A stretch of 64,000 nt of DNA from JAAUUJ01 sp964392245 (GCA_964392245.1 CAYMOX010000018.1:1-64000); one strand, 5' to 3'; positions 35,065 through 44,217 are shown, counted from the stretch's first letter. Numbers and translations: made by a program. Notes: a model not told the origin generated them from the sequence alone.

Positions 35065-36315
35065 TCAAGCCAGGGGATGGGGATTTAAGTTGAGAGACCG
35101 CTTGGGGAGGCGAGCACTGTCCAGCCAGCGGATACCATCCTCCTGAGAGAGCGGCAGCGCTTCCGGGATGATTACCCGGACCACTGAACCCACGTCCTTG
35201 ACATCGGCACTGGTGAGATCAGTCCATAAAACGGTGAGTCCGTGCTCCTGGCAGGCTTCAGCCACAACCCTGAGCTGAGCAAAGGTCTGAGGTTGAGCCC
35301 AACCCCCCCACTCCTGGATCCACTGATTCAGCGCAGCGTCAGGTGAATTCAGCCAAGGATCAAAAGCAGAACAGTTGGGTTGTTGAGCAAAGTAACAGGC
35401 TCGTTCCAGGGCATTCATGGGGGAAGGGATCGGTTGTAGGGGATCCACCTGGCTGCGATCGAGAGAAACCCACACCGAGATAGCCTCATCAATGGCTTTA
35501 CTACAGGCCTCCCCAGGGAGAGAGGTGCAAGCCGATCCTACACACCAATGGGGAAAGCGGTCCTGATGCAGGATAGCCACCACCACCGCGAGAGGTAGAT
35601 CCAGGGTCAGCGCCACCAGGGTCACCTGAATCCCCCGATCCTGAAGGTGGAATAACCGTCGAGAAAGGGGATAGGGCAGGGTTTGATGGTTAGATAGTGT
35701 CAGCTTGCGAGCCGGAGCAGCAGTCCACCAGTTCCGCATGAACGTATCTCGCTCGATCACCTCACAGAAGCCTCGCCAAATCGCATGCACTGGAAGTTGG
35801 GCAAAGGCCATGCCTGTGGAGGTGGGTTGAGTCAGTAGGGGCTCAGGGGGATCGGGAGAAAATTGATAGTGGATGAATTGGGCCGGGATCCAAAGGGTTT
35901 CCCCACTACTCAGTGCCTGCACGGGTACATGAGTTACTTGCTCCCGGGAGTGCTGCTGTCTCCAGCAAGCTCGAAATGACTCAGGGCAGACCTCCTGATC
36001 CCCACAGGTGGGGAATTGATGCAGAACTGGACTCTCGGCCAGTGAGATGAGCTGGATCTGCTCAGGTGTACTGATCAGGGTACAGTAGCGCTCCCAGGCT
36101 TCCCCCATGGCCCGCAGCGCCGCTCGTTCCCGTTCCCAGGCGACACCACTGGCCGTCACGGGTTCCCCAGCGGCAAAAGGGGTGCCAATGGGAGTTCTAG
36201 CCAGCGAATGCGTATACACCCACCAGGGAGGCAACGGCGAAGTCAGGCGTTCTCCGCCCCCCAGTTGAAACGGCCCAAAGCGAGGATCAGACCAGGTGGG
36301 CCAGTGATCAAACAT
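35065..36315 (-). CDS. YcaO cyclodehydratase of the TOMM cluster
   Basis: ATP-dependent enzyme that turns Cys (or Ser/Thr) of a precursor peptide into thiazoline or oxazoline by phosphorylating the backbone amide. The 416 residues carry the YcaO ATP/Mg motifs SGVAWERERAALRAMGEAWE with ERYC, then GFCEVIERDTFMRNWW and ACSKAIDEAISVWVSL. The C-terminal end NLNPHPLA is the proline-rich tail seen in azoline-forming YcaOs. It overlaps the ThiF-like gene by 8 bases. With no fused partner domain it should rely on that neighbour for substrate delivery. Confidence 0.9.
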   Translation of the reverse strand: MFDHWPTWSDPRFGPFQLGGGERLTSPLPPWWVYTHSLARTPIGTPFAAGEPVTASGVAWERERAALRAMGEAWERYCTLISTPEQIQLISLAESPVLHQFPTCGDQEVCPESFRACWRQQHSREQVTHVPVQALSSGETLWIPAQFIHYQFSPDPPEPLLTQPTSTGMAFAQLPVHAIWRGFCEVIERDTFMRNWWTAAPARKLTLSNHQTLPYPLSRRLFHLQDRGIQVTLVALTLDLPLAVVVAILHQDRFPHWCVGSACTSLPGEACSKAIDEAISVWVSLDRSQVDPLQPIPSPMNALERACYFAQQPNCSAFDPWLNSPDAALNQWIQEWGGWAQPQTFAQLRVVAEACQEHGLTVLWTDLTSADVKDVGSVVRVIIPEALPLSQEDGIRWLDSARLPKRSLNLNPHPLA

Positions 36316-37354
36316 CGCTCCTCAGCACCAGATGACCGGCATAACAACTGGGACAACGGGGAACCTGTAACAGACGATGCTGGTTCTGACGTAATTCCCA
36401 AGGTTCCAGGTGGATCTGAGTATTGAGTAACTGGGGAATCTGTCCCTGCGAAATCCGTAGGACCTCGATCACCACAAGACTAGCCGCCATCGCTGCTCCA
36501 GCCAGTAGCTCCCCCTGGAGCGAAGTCTGTCCCGAGGAACGGATCTGTCCTCTGTGCTGTTCATAAAGAATCGTTTCCAGGGCAACGGAATCACGGCTGG
36601 ACCGACGCAAAGTCATGCAGGTATAGCAAGCGGTTTGTCTGGGGAGAATGGTGGGGCCAATCTCAAAGGTTCCCGCCTCCTCATTGGCATAGATCCAGCG
36701 TTTTTGCTCCTCCAGGCAAAAGGTGTTGAGGGCAGCAAACATCTCCTGCGGTCCTTGGCGAGTGCAACAGACCATCAGGTCCAGCTCCTCCTTCCACTGG
36801 CTTAGCTGGGTCATCAATGCAGAGGGATCGGTTGTGGGAAATTGAACCAGTTGATCGGAAGGGTACCAAGAATTCAGGTATGCTTCTCCAGCTCCGTCGT
36901 CATCCCACAGGACAACATACTTTGGAGTCACTCCAGATTGAAAAAGCAACTCACAACAGATGGATCCAAACAAGCCCGAAGCAAGAACGCAAGTCGGTGC
37001 TGCTCCCTCCAAACGGCTAGGAAATCCCAGTCGATTCCAGAAAAGCTGCTGACGTTGCTGGATGGATTTTACAGGGGAAGAAGGGAATATTGGCTCAGAA
37101 GCAGAAAAGAGCACCCCCTGATTCCTCAAGACCTCCATCAATTGGTGTACATGCAGCTGCAATGCGGGATCGGAGCAGTTCTCAGTAATCTCGTCTAGGG
37201 TCTCCCCTGTTTCCAATTGAGTTTTCAGATAGGCCCAGGCAGGAGACACGTGCTTGCCACGTAGAACAATCGGGTTTTGTCGGCCCTTGATCTGCAGTCC
37301 TAGTCCGTAAGGAACTTCAAAAATATCGAGATCTGGGCAAAGAGACCATGTCAC
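36308..37354 (-). CDS. Ocin-ThiF-like / TOMM leader-peptide-binding partner protein
   Basis: A 348-residue protein of the E1/ThiF-like group that presents the precursor to YcaO. The N-terminal about 90 residues (IFEVPYGLGLQIKGRQNPIV and a winged-helix-like TLDEITENCSDPALQLHVHQ) fit a RiPP recognition element. A degenerate Rossmann-like part follows, then a zinc tetrad C243/C246 (ACYTC) and C334/C337 (RCPSC). The ATP-binding residues of true E1 enzymes are not evident, which suits a non-catalytic partner. It starts 123 bases after the precursor gene and overlaps the YcaO gene. Confidence 0.8.
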   Translation of the reverse strand: MTWSLCPDLDIFEVPYGLGLQIKGRQNPIVLRGKHVSPAWAYLKTQLETGETLDEITENCSDPALQLHVHQLMEVLRNQGVLFSASEPIFPSSPVKSIQQRQQLFWNRLGFPSRLEGAAPTCVLASGLFGSICCELLFQSGVTPKYVVLWDDDGAGEAYLNSWYPSDQLVQFPTTDPSALMTQLSQWKEELDLMVCCTRQGPQEMFAALNTFCLEEQKRWIYANEEAGTFEIGPTILPRQTACYTCMTLRRSSRDSVALETILYEQHRGQIRSSGQTSLQGELLAGAAMAASLVVIEVLRISQGQIPQLLNTQIHLEPWELRQNQHRLLQVPRCPSCYAGHLVLRSDV

Positions 37355-37381
37355 GGCTGAAGTTTAACTCCAACGAAAGAC

Positions 37382-37426
37382 GAGGAGATCCACCCCCGAT
37401 CAACCTGACCTTCAGTGGATCTCCTC
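37382..37426 (-). promoter_or_regulatory. Perfect 12-bp stem-loop between precursor and biosynthetic genes
   Basis: GAGGAGATCCAC (37382-37393) and GTGGATCTCCTC (37415-37426) are exact reverse complements around a 21-base loop. In the transcript it lies 51 bases after the precursor stop and before the ThiF-like gene. No U-run follows, so it is more likely an attenuator, processing site or mRNA-stability hairpin than a full terminator. Such hairpins can favour precursor over enzyme synthesis. Confidence 0.65.
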
Positions 37427-37476
37427 TTATGTACCATAAGTAACTCAAGAATGGATCAGCCCCCGTTAGCCTGATC

Positions 37477-37668
37477 TCAGGAGGCTGTTGCGGTGGCCAT
37501 GCAGCGTCCAGGAGCCATACAACGTCCGGGAGCCATGCAGCGTCCAGGAACCGTACCCTCAGGGCTTCGGCTAAAACTTGCAGAAACTAATTCTAAGGCC
37601 TGGGGCACTTGATCGGCCTGCTCCTGGCACCACTCTTTCAATTGAGAGAGACTGATCTGGTTCAACAT
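37477..37668 (-). CDS. TOMM (azole/azoline RiPP) precursor peptide with triplicated core
   Basis: A 63-residue peptide. The leader (about 1-36, MLNQISLSQLKEWCQEQADQ and following) is helical and acidic. The C-terminal part is three tandem Pro-Gly-Arg-Cys-Met-Ala units (residues 41-58) and the tail TATAS. Each unit has one Cys, the preferred YcaO substrate; the tail Thr/Ser are possible extra sites. ATG 37668 has GGAG 9 bases ahead; an upstream TTG at 37683 would add five residues. It is the first gene of the operon and is divergent from the STAND gene. I recognise no known product with this core. Confidence 0.8.
   Translation of the reverse strand: MLNQISLSQLKEWCQEQADQVPQALELVSASFSRSPEGTVPGRCMAPGRCMAPGRCMATATAS
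37495..37548 (-). repeat. Three tandem 18-bp repeats encoding the RiPP core
   Basis: Three 18-base units encode the same hexapeptide PGRCMA. Unit 2 differs from unit 1 at three third-codon positions (Pro, Arg, Cys codons) and unit 3 at one (Ala codon). No difference changes the peptide. Confidence 0.9.
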
Positions 37669-37871
37669 GAGCGCGGTCTCCAATAAATTCCTGAAGACAG
37701 TTTGCTCAGTTGCCTTGAAAATATCTATGAAAAATCGATCAGATAGCCATAAAGTTAAGAGTCCTGTCCTGGAACATGGATCATGCTTGTGCTATCAGGA
37801 ACTTAAGGAAAGATAAACTGAGGGTGGCAGTAGCTTAACGTTAATAACTTTTCGATCTTGAGGCAGAGGTC

Positions 37872-40800
37872 ATGGGGTCGTACTCGCAAAGCCGTCGCAA
37901 ACGAGGCATGGTTCTTTCGTTGCTAGGATATGTTCGTCTGGAAGAGGCTCGGCGACTACTGGAGCAAGAACTGGGGGAGCGGTGCACCCTTGAGTACCTG
38001 GGGGAGCAGGCCCAACTTTCTCCAGTGACGGTGGCCCGAATCTTCGGACGCAGTCAGGGGGTGGACAAACAAAGCCTCGAGCGTCTCTTTAACGTCTTTC
38101 ACCTGGGCATCGATACCAGCGATTTACAGCCTCAGACTGGATCGGGTCCTCGAGAAGACTGGGGTGAGGCCATTGATGTCAGCACTTTTTTTGGTCGCTC
38201 TGAGGAACTGCAATGCCTGCAGAATTGGATTCTGGAGCAACGCTGCCGGTTAGTGACACTTCTGGGAATGGGCGGGATCGGCAAGTCTGCCCTCTCTGTC
38301 CAGCTAGCGACCCAGCTACGCCCTCATTTCGCCATCTTGATCTGGCGTTCATTGCGCTCAGCACCAGAGCTGGAAAATCTGTTGGCAGATATCTTATCGG
38401 TGATGGCCGATCGCCCCTGTCCGAACGCCACCATTATGGAAGTGATTCAGCAACTTCGCCAGCAAAGAATCCTTCTGATTCTGGATAATCTGGAATCCCT
38501 CTTCCAACCTGGGCAGGCGGTGGGAAAATACCGTAAGGGTTATCAAGATTACGAAGAGTTTTTCCATCATCTTGGAGCCCTGAGCCACAACAGTTGTGTC
38601 ATTCTCACCAGCAGAGAAAAACCTCTAGAATTAGTGGGATTAGAAGGGGAAGGATTGCCAATTCGTACCTTACCTCTGGAACCACTTAAGGTGGAGGACA
38701 CGATCAAACTATTAGAAGTCAAAGGCTTACAGGGTTCTGTTGAACAAAAAACAGAGTTGATTCATCATTACTCCGGTAATCCACTGGCTCTAAAATTAAT
38801 TTCCACGAGCATCACAGAGCTATTTGGTGGGGACATTGGTCTATTTCTTGAGCATGGCTGCACTTTATTTCAAGGGGTTCGATCGGTCCTAGATTCTCAG
38901 TTTCAGCGTCTAACCGCTCTGGAACAAAGTTTAATGTACTGGCTAGCCATCCATCGTGAACCTGTTTCGATTGACGAAATTGTTCGCTCTGTTGTACCTG
39001 CTCTCTCCGCTTCGATTATTTTAGAAACCCTGCAGTCATTACTGCGCCGTTCACTGATTGAGATCCAGTCCGATGTTAAAACTCGCTACACACAGCAGGC
39101 AGTGATCATGGAATATGTCACGGAGCGGCTGGTGGATCGTTGGGTTCAGGAACTCTCAGAACAGACACTTCATTGTTGGCGACATCAGGCTGTTGTCTAC
39201 GCTCAATCCCCTGATTTTGTCCGGCAGTATCAGCTGAAAATGCTTTTGCAACCTCTTTGTGAACGGTTACAACATATGATGGGAGGTGCTCAGGTAGAAG
39301 AAACTTTAATTCGTACACTAGAAGTCGAGCGAGAACAGAGACGTCAGGGTTATGTGGCCAGCAACTCGATTCAGCTGGCTCGAGCCATGCAGATTGATCT
39401 AAAGCAGCTTCCCCTTTCCAGGCAATATATTCGCTCTGTTTCCTTTCAGTCCACCAATTTATCTGAGGTTGATTTTTCATCATCCGAGTTACTTCATTGT
39501 CTGTTTGCCCAAAAATTTGGTCCTGTCTTCACCTTATGCTGGCACCCCCACCAACATACTCTTGCTGCTGGAGGGGGAGAAGGAGAAGTCTTCCTCTGGA
39601 CGCTAAAGGATGAGCGAGCTCAACTTTTCGATTGGAAACATCAAGGGGAAGTCTGGGCGACTGCCTTCAGCTCTGACGGCAAGTGCCTAGCAACAGCCAG
39701 TTCAGATTGGAGTATTCATCTTTGGCAAATACCCAGCGGCGATCTCGTGCAGCAGTTTCACGGCCATGAGGGTCAGATCCGCAATCTTAGGTTTCAATCA
39801 GATGATCACACTCTGATTTCTGTCGGTGTTGACCAACGCGTTTGTCTCTGGGATTGCCGCTCTGGAAAGATGTCCCAACAAACCATTGAACATGATGGCT
39901 CACCCCGAGCCCTGACTCTGGATGCAACCGGAACCAAACTCTACAACGGCAAAGAAGATGGATCGGTGAGCATGTGGGATCTGACGTCAGGTGAACAAAT
40001 GGAACTTCTCCCTCCCCAGCCTGCAACGGTTCTGGCACTGGAGCTTTCTCCTGGGCAGGACATCCTTGCCGTTGCTTACGACAACTGTCTGATTTACCTT
40101 TGGTCCCTGAAAACTAGATCCTGTCTCCATATCTTACCCGGCCATCACAACTGGATCATGTCCCTGAATTTCAGTCCAGATGGATCGCTTTTAGCCAGTG
40201 GAAGTCAGGATAGTTCTATTGGTCTCTGGCAGGTCAGCACCGGGCAGTGTCTGCAGTGGTTGAGGGGACATAAAGATTGGGTTCGAGCGGTCCGGTTCAG
40301 TCATGATGGCAGCTACCTGGCCAGTGCCAGCGATGATTCCACCATTCGTATATGGGATGTGGAAACTTTTATCTGTTTGCGAACCCTGAAGGGAACGACC
40401 AATATCGTGAGAAGTTTAGCGCTCAACCCGGATACCCATGAACTGGTGGTTGGGGGCGATGATCAGAAGTTGCGTATCTGGTCGGGGTCAACCTGTCAGC
40501 AGACGGTCGGCGATGAAAACACCCTGGCCAGTGTCATTGCCATCTGCCCTCACACCGGCAAAGTTGCCACCAACACGTTAGAAACAGCGATCCAGATCTG
40601 GGACATCCCTCAAAAGGCTTGCGTGACCCAGCTTCTGGGGCATCAACGTCTGGTTTCGGCTCTAACCTACAACCCCCTCAGTCCGATACTGGCCAGTGCT
40701 TCCATTGATGGATATATCCGCATCTGGGATACCAACAGCAGCCGTTGTCTTCGCGTTATTCAGGCTCACTCTAGCTGGATCTGGTCTCTTCTCTATCTTC

Positions 40801-41363
40801 AGGATGGCAAGCACCTGCTCAGTGCCAGTGACGATACCAGCATTCGTATGTGGCAGTCAGAAACCGGTATTTGTGAGCAAATCCTGACGGGACATCAACA
40901 AGCAGTCACGGGGCTGGCACTGCATCCTGAAGGAAAGTGGTTAGCCAGCACGAGTCTGGATCGAACAGTGCGAATCTGGGATCTGCGTTCTGGTCAATGC
41001 CTGAAGGCTCTGGAAGGGCCTCGGGATCGGGTGTGGGCGGTGGCATTCACTCAAGATGGTGAGGATGTCGTGGCCTGCGGAACCGGAGGAGATTTGTGGA
41101 TTTGGAATTGGGAAACGGGTACTCTACGCCAGTGCTGGCATGCTCATGAGGGTACAATCTACTGCCTGGCCCCGATGCCAGGTAGTCACCAACTGATCAC
41201 CGGAGGCGCAGATGAAATCATCAAGATCTGGGACCGGAAAGAACAGGTGTGCTTGCAGCAGATCACCATGCCCCGTCTCTATGAGGGTCTTAACCTGAGG
41301 GGCGTCCAGGGAATTGCTCCTCCTACACAATTGTCGCTGCAGCGGTTGGGGGCAATTCTGTGA
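37872..41363 (+). CDS. NB-ARC STAND ATPase with C-terminal WD40 repeats
   Basis: A 1163-residue signalling or sensor protein. Residues about 15-85 form a small helical HTH-like domain (LGEQAQLSPVTVARIFGRSQ). The NB-ARC NTPase follows, with P-loop LGMGGIGKS at 131-139, the Walker B strand RILLILDNLES near 200 and the ILTSREKPLEL sensor. A helical part leads to WD40 repeats from about residue 550 to the end, roughly fourteen blades (for example SPDGSLLASGSQDSSIGLWQ and DGSYLASASDDSTIRIWDVE). STAND proteins oligomerise when the repeat sensor binds its ligand. It starts 203 bases from the TOMM precursor, divergently. No effector domain is recognisable. Confidence 0.9.
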   Translation: MGSYSQSRRKRGMVLSLLGYVRLEEARRLLEQELGERCTLEYLGEQAQLSPVTVARIFGRSQGVDKQSLERLFNVFHLGIDTSDLQPQTGSGPREDWGEAIDVSTFFGRSEELQCLQNWILEQRCRLVTLLGMGGIGKSALSVQLATQLRPHFAILIWRSLRSAPELENLLADILSVMADRPCPNATIMEVIQQLRQQRILLILDNLESLFQPGQAVGKYRKGYQDYEEFFHHLGALSHNSCVILTSREKPLELVGLEGEGLPIRTLPLEPLKVEDTIKLLEVKGLQGSVEQKTELIHHYSGNPLALKLISTSITELFGGDIGLFLEHGCTLFQGVRSVLDSQFQRLTALEQSLMYWLAIHREPVSIDEIVRSVVPALSASIILETLQSLLRRSLIEIQSDVKTRYTQQAVIMEYVTERLVDRWVQELSEQTLHCWRHQAVVYAQSPDFVRQYQLKMLLQPLCERLQHMMGGAQVEETLIRTLEVEREQRRQGYVASNSIQLARAMQIDLKQLPLSRQYIRSVSFQSTNLSEVDFSSSELLHCLFAQKFGPVFTLCWHPHQHTLAAGGGEGEVFLWTLKDERAQLFDWKHQGEVWATAFSSDGKCLATASSDWSIHLWQIPSGDLVQQFHGHEGQIRNLRFQSDDHTLISVGVDQRVCLWDCRSGKMSQQTIEHDGSPRALTLDATGTKLYNGKEDGSVSMWDLTSGEQMELLPPQPATVLALELSPGQDILAVAYDNCLIYLWSLKTRSCLHILPGHHNWIMSLNFSPDGSLLASGSQDSSIGLWQVSTGQCLQWLRGHKDWVRAVRFSHDGSYLASASDDSTIRIWDVETFICLRTLKGTTNIVRSLALNPDTHELVVGGDDQKLRIWSGSTCQQTVGDENTLASVIAICPHTGKVATNTLETAIQIWDIPQKACVTQLLGHQRLVSALTYNPLSPILASASIDGYIRIWDTNSSRCLRVIQAHSSWIWSLLYLQDGKHLLSASDDTSIRMWQSETGICEQILTGHQQAVTGLALHPEGKWLASTSLDRTVRIWDLRSGQCLKALEGPRDRVWAVAFTQDGEDVVACGTGGDLWIWNWETGTLRQCWHAHEGTIYCLAPMPGSHQLITGGADEIIKIWDRKEQVCLQQITMPRLYEGLNLRGVQGIAPPTQLSLQRLGAIL

Positions 41364-41516
41364 TTTTTTCTTCAAATTTTACTTCAGTGAGGGCTGGGTT
41401 AAGGGAGTAGATTGAGGGTTATTCCCCCTCCAGGATCTATTATTTCATTTTCTCTGAACAACTGATATCTTAAAGCTAAGTGGATTAAACTAGCTGGTTG
41501 TACAAGTATTGGCACC

Positions 41517-41762
41517 ATGGCTGATCTTAAGCTTACATCCGATCTGGATGCGCGTGTCCTGCCACTGGCTTGTTTGCTGGAACTCAGTATGGGTGAAAAC
41601 CCGTCGGCAGAAGTTATTCGTGCAGCCTGTGATGTCGTCCGCTTCTACCTTATCAGTGAAGGGGTCACGTTGCCTTTGGGGTTCGAACCCTCCGCAACTC
41701 CGGGAGATCTGAGACAAGCCGTGAATCAACTTTACCTGCATCATGGCTTATCCAAACCCTGA
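41517..41762 (+). CDS. Small hypothetical protein
   Basis: Eighty-one residues, MADLKLTSDLDARVLPLACL and further helical sequence, ending LYLHHGLSKP. No signal peptide, membrane segment or known domain is seen. The ATG lacks a good ribosome site. It lies 153 bases after the STAND gene and 51 before the codA-like gene, on the same strand. I do not recognise it. Confidence 0.55.
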   Translation: MADLKLTSDLDARVLPLACLLELSMGENPSAEVIRAACDVVRFYLISEGVTLPLGFEPSATPGDLRQAVNQLYLHHGLSKP

Positions 41763-41813
41763 TCCTGACGGCCCTGAGCTGGGGCCCTTCTCCCGTTGAC
41801 AACTTGACATGGG

Positions 41814-43115
41814 GTGTTCTTCGTGGACCTGATTATTCGGCAAGTGCGTCTGCCTCAGTCTCAGTCCCTTTGGGATCTTGGTATTTCAGATGGAAAGTTT
41901 GTAGCCATCGAACCTCACCTGGATCAGCAGTTCAGACAGGAAATTAAGGCGGAGGGATATCTGGCGGCACCTCCATTTGTGGATGCCCATTTTCATCTGG
42001 ATGCGACCCTTTCCTACGGCTATCCCAGGGTCAATCAATCCGGAACGCTGCTGGAGGGGATCGCCCTCTGGGGAGAACTCAAGCCTGATCTGACCCAGGC
42101 AGCCATTCAGGAACGAGCTCTCAACTACTGTGATTGGGCCATCGCCCGTGGGATCCAGGCGATTCGAGCCCATGTGGATGTTTGTGATCCCCGACTTCTG
42201 GCTGTTGAGGCGCTTGTGGATGTGAAACGGCAGGTGAAACCCTATCTGGATCTGCAGCTGGTGGCGTTTCCTCAAGATGGGTATTTCCGTTCCCCTCACC
42301 CGTTGACAACTCTGGCCCAAGCCCTGGATCTAGGTGTGGATGTGGTGGGTGGCATCCCTCACTTTGAGCGCACCTATTCCGAGGGCACGGCATCGATCAA
42401 AGCCCTGTGCGAACTGGCGGCGGAGCGGGGCTTGCGGGTGGACATGCACTGTGATGAAACCGATGATCCCCTCTCCCGTCATGTTGAAACCCTTGCCTTC
42501 GAAACCCAAAGGCTGGGACTGCAGGGGCGTGTTACCGGATCCCATCTCACTTCCATGCACTCCATGGACAACGCTTATGTCAGCAAACTGATCACACTGA
42601 TGCACGAGGCGGAACTGTCCGTGGTTGCCAATCCCCTGATCAATATTGTTCTGCAGGGGCGTCAGGATACCTATCCTAGGCGGCGGGGCATGACTCGGGT
42701 TCCAGAATTGTTGGGGGCGGGACTCACCGTTGCCTTTGGTCATGATTGTGTTCTCGATCCGTGGTATCCCTTGGGCAGTGCCAACATGCTCGAGGTTGCC
42801 CACATGGGATTGCATGTAGCTCAGATGACAGGGGTCAAGGCCATGCAGCAGTGTTTTACCGCCGTTACCGAGTCTCCGGCACAGATTCTGGGCCTTGAGG
42901 ATTATGGAATTGCCCCAGGAAAACCAGCGAATTTGAACATTCTGCAGGCCAGCGATCCTGTGGAGGCGATTCGGCTGCGCTCGGTTTGTCTGTACGTGAT
43001 ACGCAAGGGGCGAGTAATCGCCAGAACCGATCCTCAAGTCAGCTCCCTGAATCTGCCTGGACGACCCTCAACGGTGGACTTCAGGGTGCCGTTTCCCCCT
43101 CAGTCCCAGACCTAG
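41814..43115 (+). CDS. codA: Cytosine deaminase-like amidohydrolase
   Basis: Metal-dependent hydrolase of the CodA family, 433 residues. Cytosine deaminase converts cytosine to uracil in pyrimidine salvage. Metal and catalytic motifs are present in order: VDAHFHLDATLSYG, MHCDETDD, GSHLTSMHSM and FGHDCVLDPWYPLGSANML. The start is GTG at 41814 (alternative GTG 41823). Related enzymes act on isoguanine or creatinine, so the substrate is not certain. The 3' end overlaps the convergent TPR gene by 35 bases. Confidence 0.83.
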   Translation: MFFVDLIIRQVRLPQSQSLWDLGISDGKFVAIEPHLDQQFRQEIKAEGYLAAPPFVDAHFHLDATLSYGYPRVNQSGTLLEGIALWGELKPDLTQAAIQERALNYCDWAIARGIQAIRAHVDVCDPRLLAVEALVDVKRQVKPYLDLQLVAFPQDGYFRSPHPLTTLAQALDLGVDVVGGIPHFERTYSEGTASIKALCELAAERGLRVDMHCDETDDPLSRHVETLAFETQRLGLQGRVTGSHLTSMHSMDNAYVSKLITLMHEAELSVVANPLINIVLQGRQDTYPRRRGMTRVPELLGAGLTVAFGHDCVLDPWYPLGSANMLEVAHMGLHVAQMTGVKAMQQCFTAVTESPAQILGLEDYGIAPGKPANLNILQASDPVEAIRLRSVCLYVIRKGRVIARTDPQVSSLNLPGRPSTVDFRVPFPPQSQT

Positions 43116-44217
43116 CAGTCACCTGCTGTTGATATTCCAGCACCTGTCGGTAGAGATCCAACTGATCCCCCTCCAGTGCCAGTTCCAGAGCCTTTTGCAG
43201 ATCCGCCTCACCTTCCATGTCCCCAGACTCCACCCGCACATACCCTCGATTCTGCAAGGCACTGGCCTGGTTAGGATCCAATTCCAGAGCTTGATTGAGA
43301 TCCGCAAGGGCACCTGGCTGATCCCCGAGCAGATAACGAGCAATTCCTCGCAACTGATAAACCTCTGGATTCTCAGGCTCTTGGTCGAGAGCAGCACTGA
43401 CATCTGTAAGGGCAGCTTCATAGTTCTGCATACGGCTATGCACAAGACTGCGGTTGAAATAGGCCCCTGGAAATTGGGGATCCACAGCGATCAGCTGATC
43501 CAGATCAGCCAGGGCCTCCGCAAGATTGCCCTGCGAAAGGTGGGCGACGGCACGGTTATTCAGGGCCTGGGGGTGATTGGGCTCCAGATTGAGTACCGTG
43601 CTCCAGTTTTCAAGGGCAGTTTCAACACGGCTCAAACGCCAGTGAAGAGCACCTCGGTGGAGATAAGCAGAGATCAAATCCGGTCGATAGTTGATGAGAT
43701 TATTCAAATCTGCCAGGGCTCCATTCAGATCTTCTGCCTTCAGCTTGGCCTGAATTTGCAGAAACACCTGCTCCACATTGATGTTAGGGGTCGGAGATCC
43801 GGGAGCTGCTGGGGTATCAGGGGCTGCCTGGGCCACTAGCGAAGGTGTAACCGAGGTTCCCGCAGCATTTTGCTGTCGACGAGCCTGCAATTCATTCAAA
43901 TAAGTGTCAAGCTTTTCACGGTTTTCTGGACTGATTTGTTGTAGGTCTTGAACGATCTCGATGGCCTGATCCCAGTCTTGATTGCTCACCGCTTTTTCGA
44001 GCAACAGGCTGTGGAGAAACTCTCTTCCTGCTCGGGCACGGTCAGGATACTCCTGCTCCAGCCTCTCCAGCAGGAGGTGGGCTCGGGTTGGGGATCCCGC
44101 TTCTACCGCCTCTCGGATCCGGTCTCTCAACACGTCTTCGGATTGGGCCCGGACGACTTCTACCAGTAAGGTCAAGCTCAAGATCGGAAGCAGAAACCAA
44201 CTCCTGCGCATGATCAC
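43081..44217 (-). CDS. Exported TPR-repeat protein
   Basis: A 378-residue protein with a signal peptide ending VVRA-QSED. An acidic helical region is followed by a low-complexity Ala/Pro/Thr linker (about 118-150) and then five to six tetratricopeptide repeats, for example LNLEPNHPQALNNRAVAHLS and ALELDPNQASALQNRGYVRV. It is probably periplasmic and mediates protein contacts. The function is unknown. It converges with codA over a 35-base overlap. Confidence 0.85.
   Translation of the reverse strand: MIMRRSWFLLPILSLTLLVEVVRAQSEDVLRDRIREAVEAGSPTRAHLLLERLEQEYPDRARAGREFLHSLLLEKAVSNQDWDQAIEIVQDLQQISPENREKLDTYLNELQARRQQNAAGTSVTPSLVAQAAPDTPAAPGSPTPNINVEQVFLQIQAKLKAEDLNGALADLNNLINYRPDLISAYLHRGALHWRLSRVETALENWSTVLNLEPNHPQALNNRAVAHLSQGNLAEALADLDQLIAVDPQFPGAYFNRSLVHSRMQNYEAALTDVSAALDQEPENPEVYQLRGIARYLLGDQPGALADLNQALELDPNQASALQNRGYVRVESGDMEGEADLQKALELALEGDQLDLYRQVLEYQQQVTARSGTEGETAP

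Noticed and set aside
43129..43839. 236-codon plus-strand frame opposite the TPR gene
   Set aside because: Repetitive because the TPR repeats on the other strand are repetitive; no independent signal of coding.
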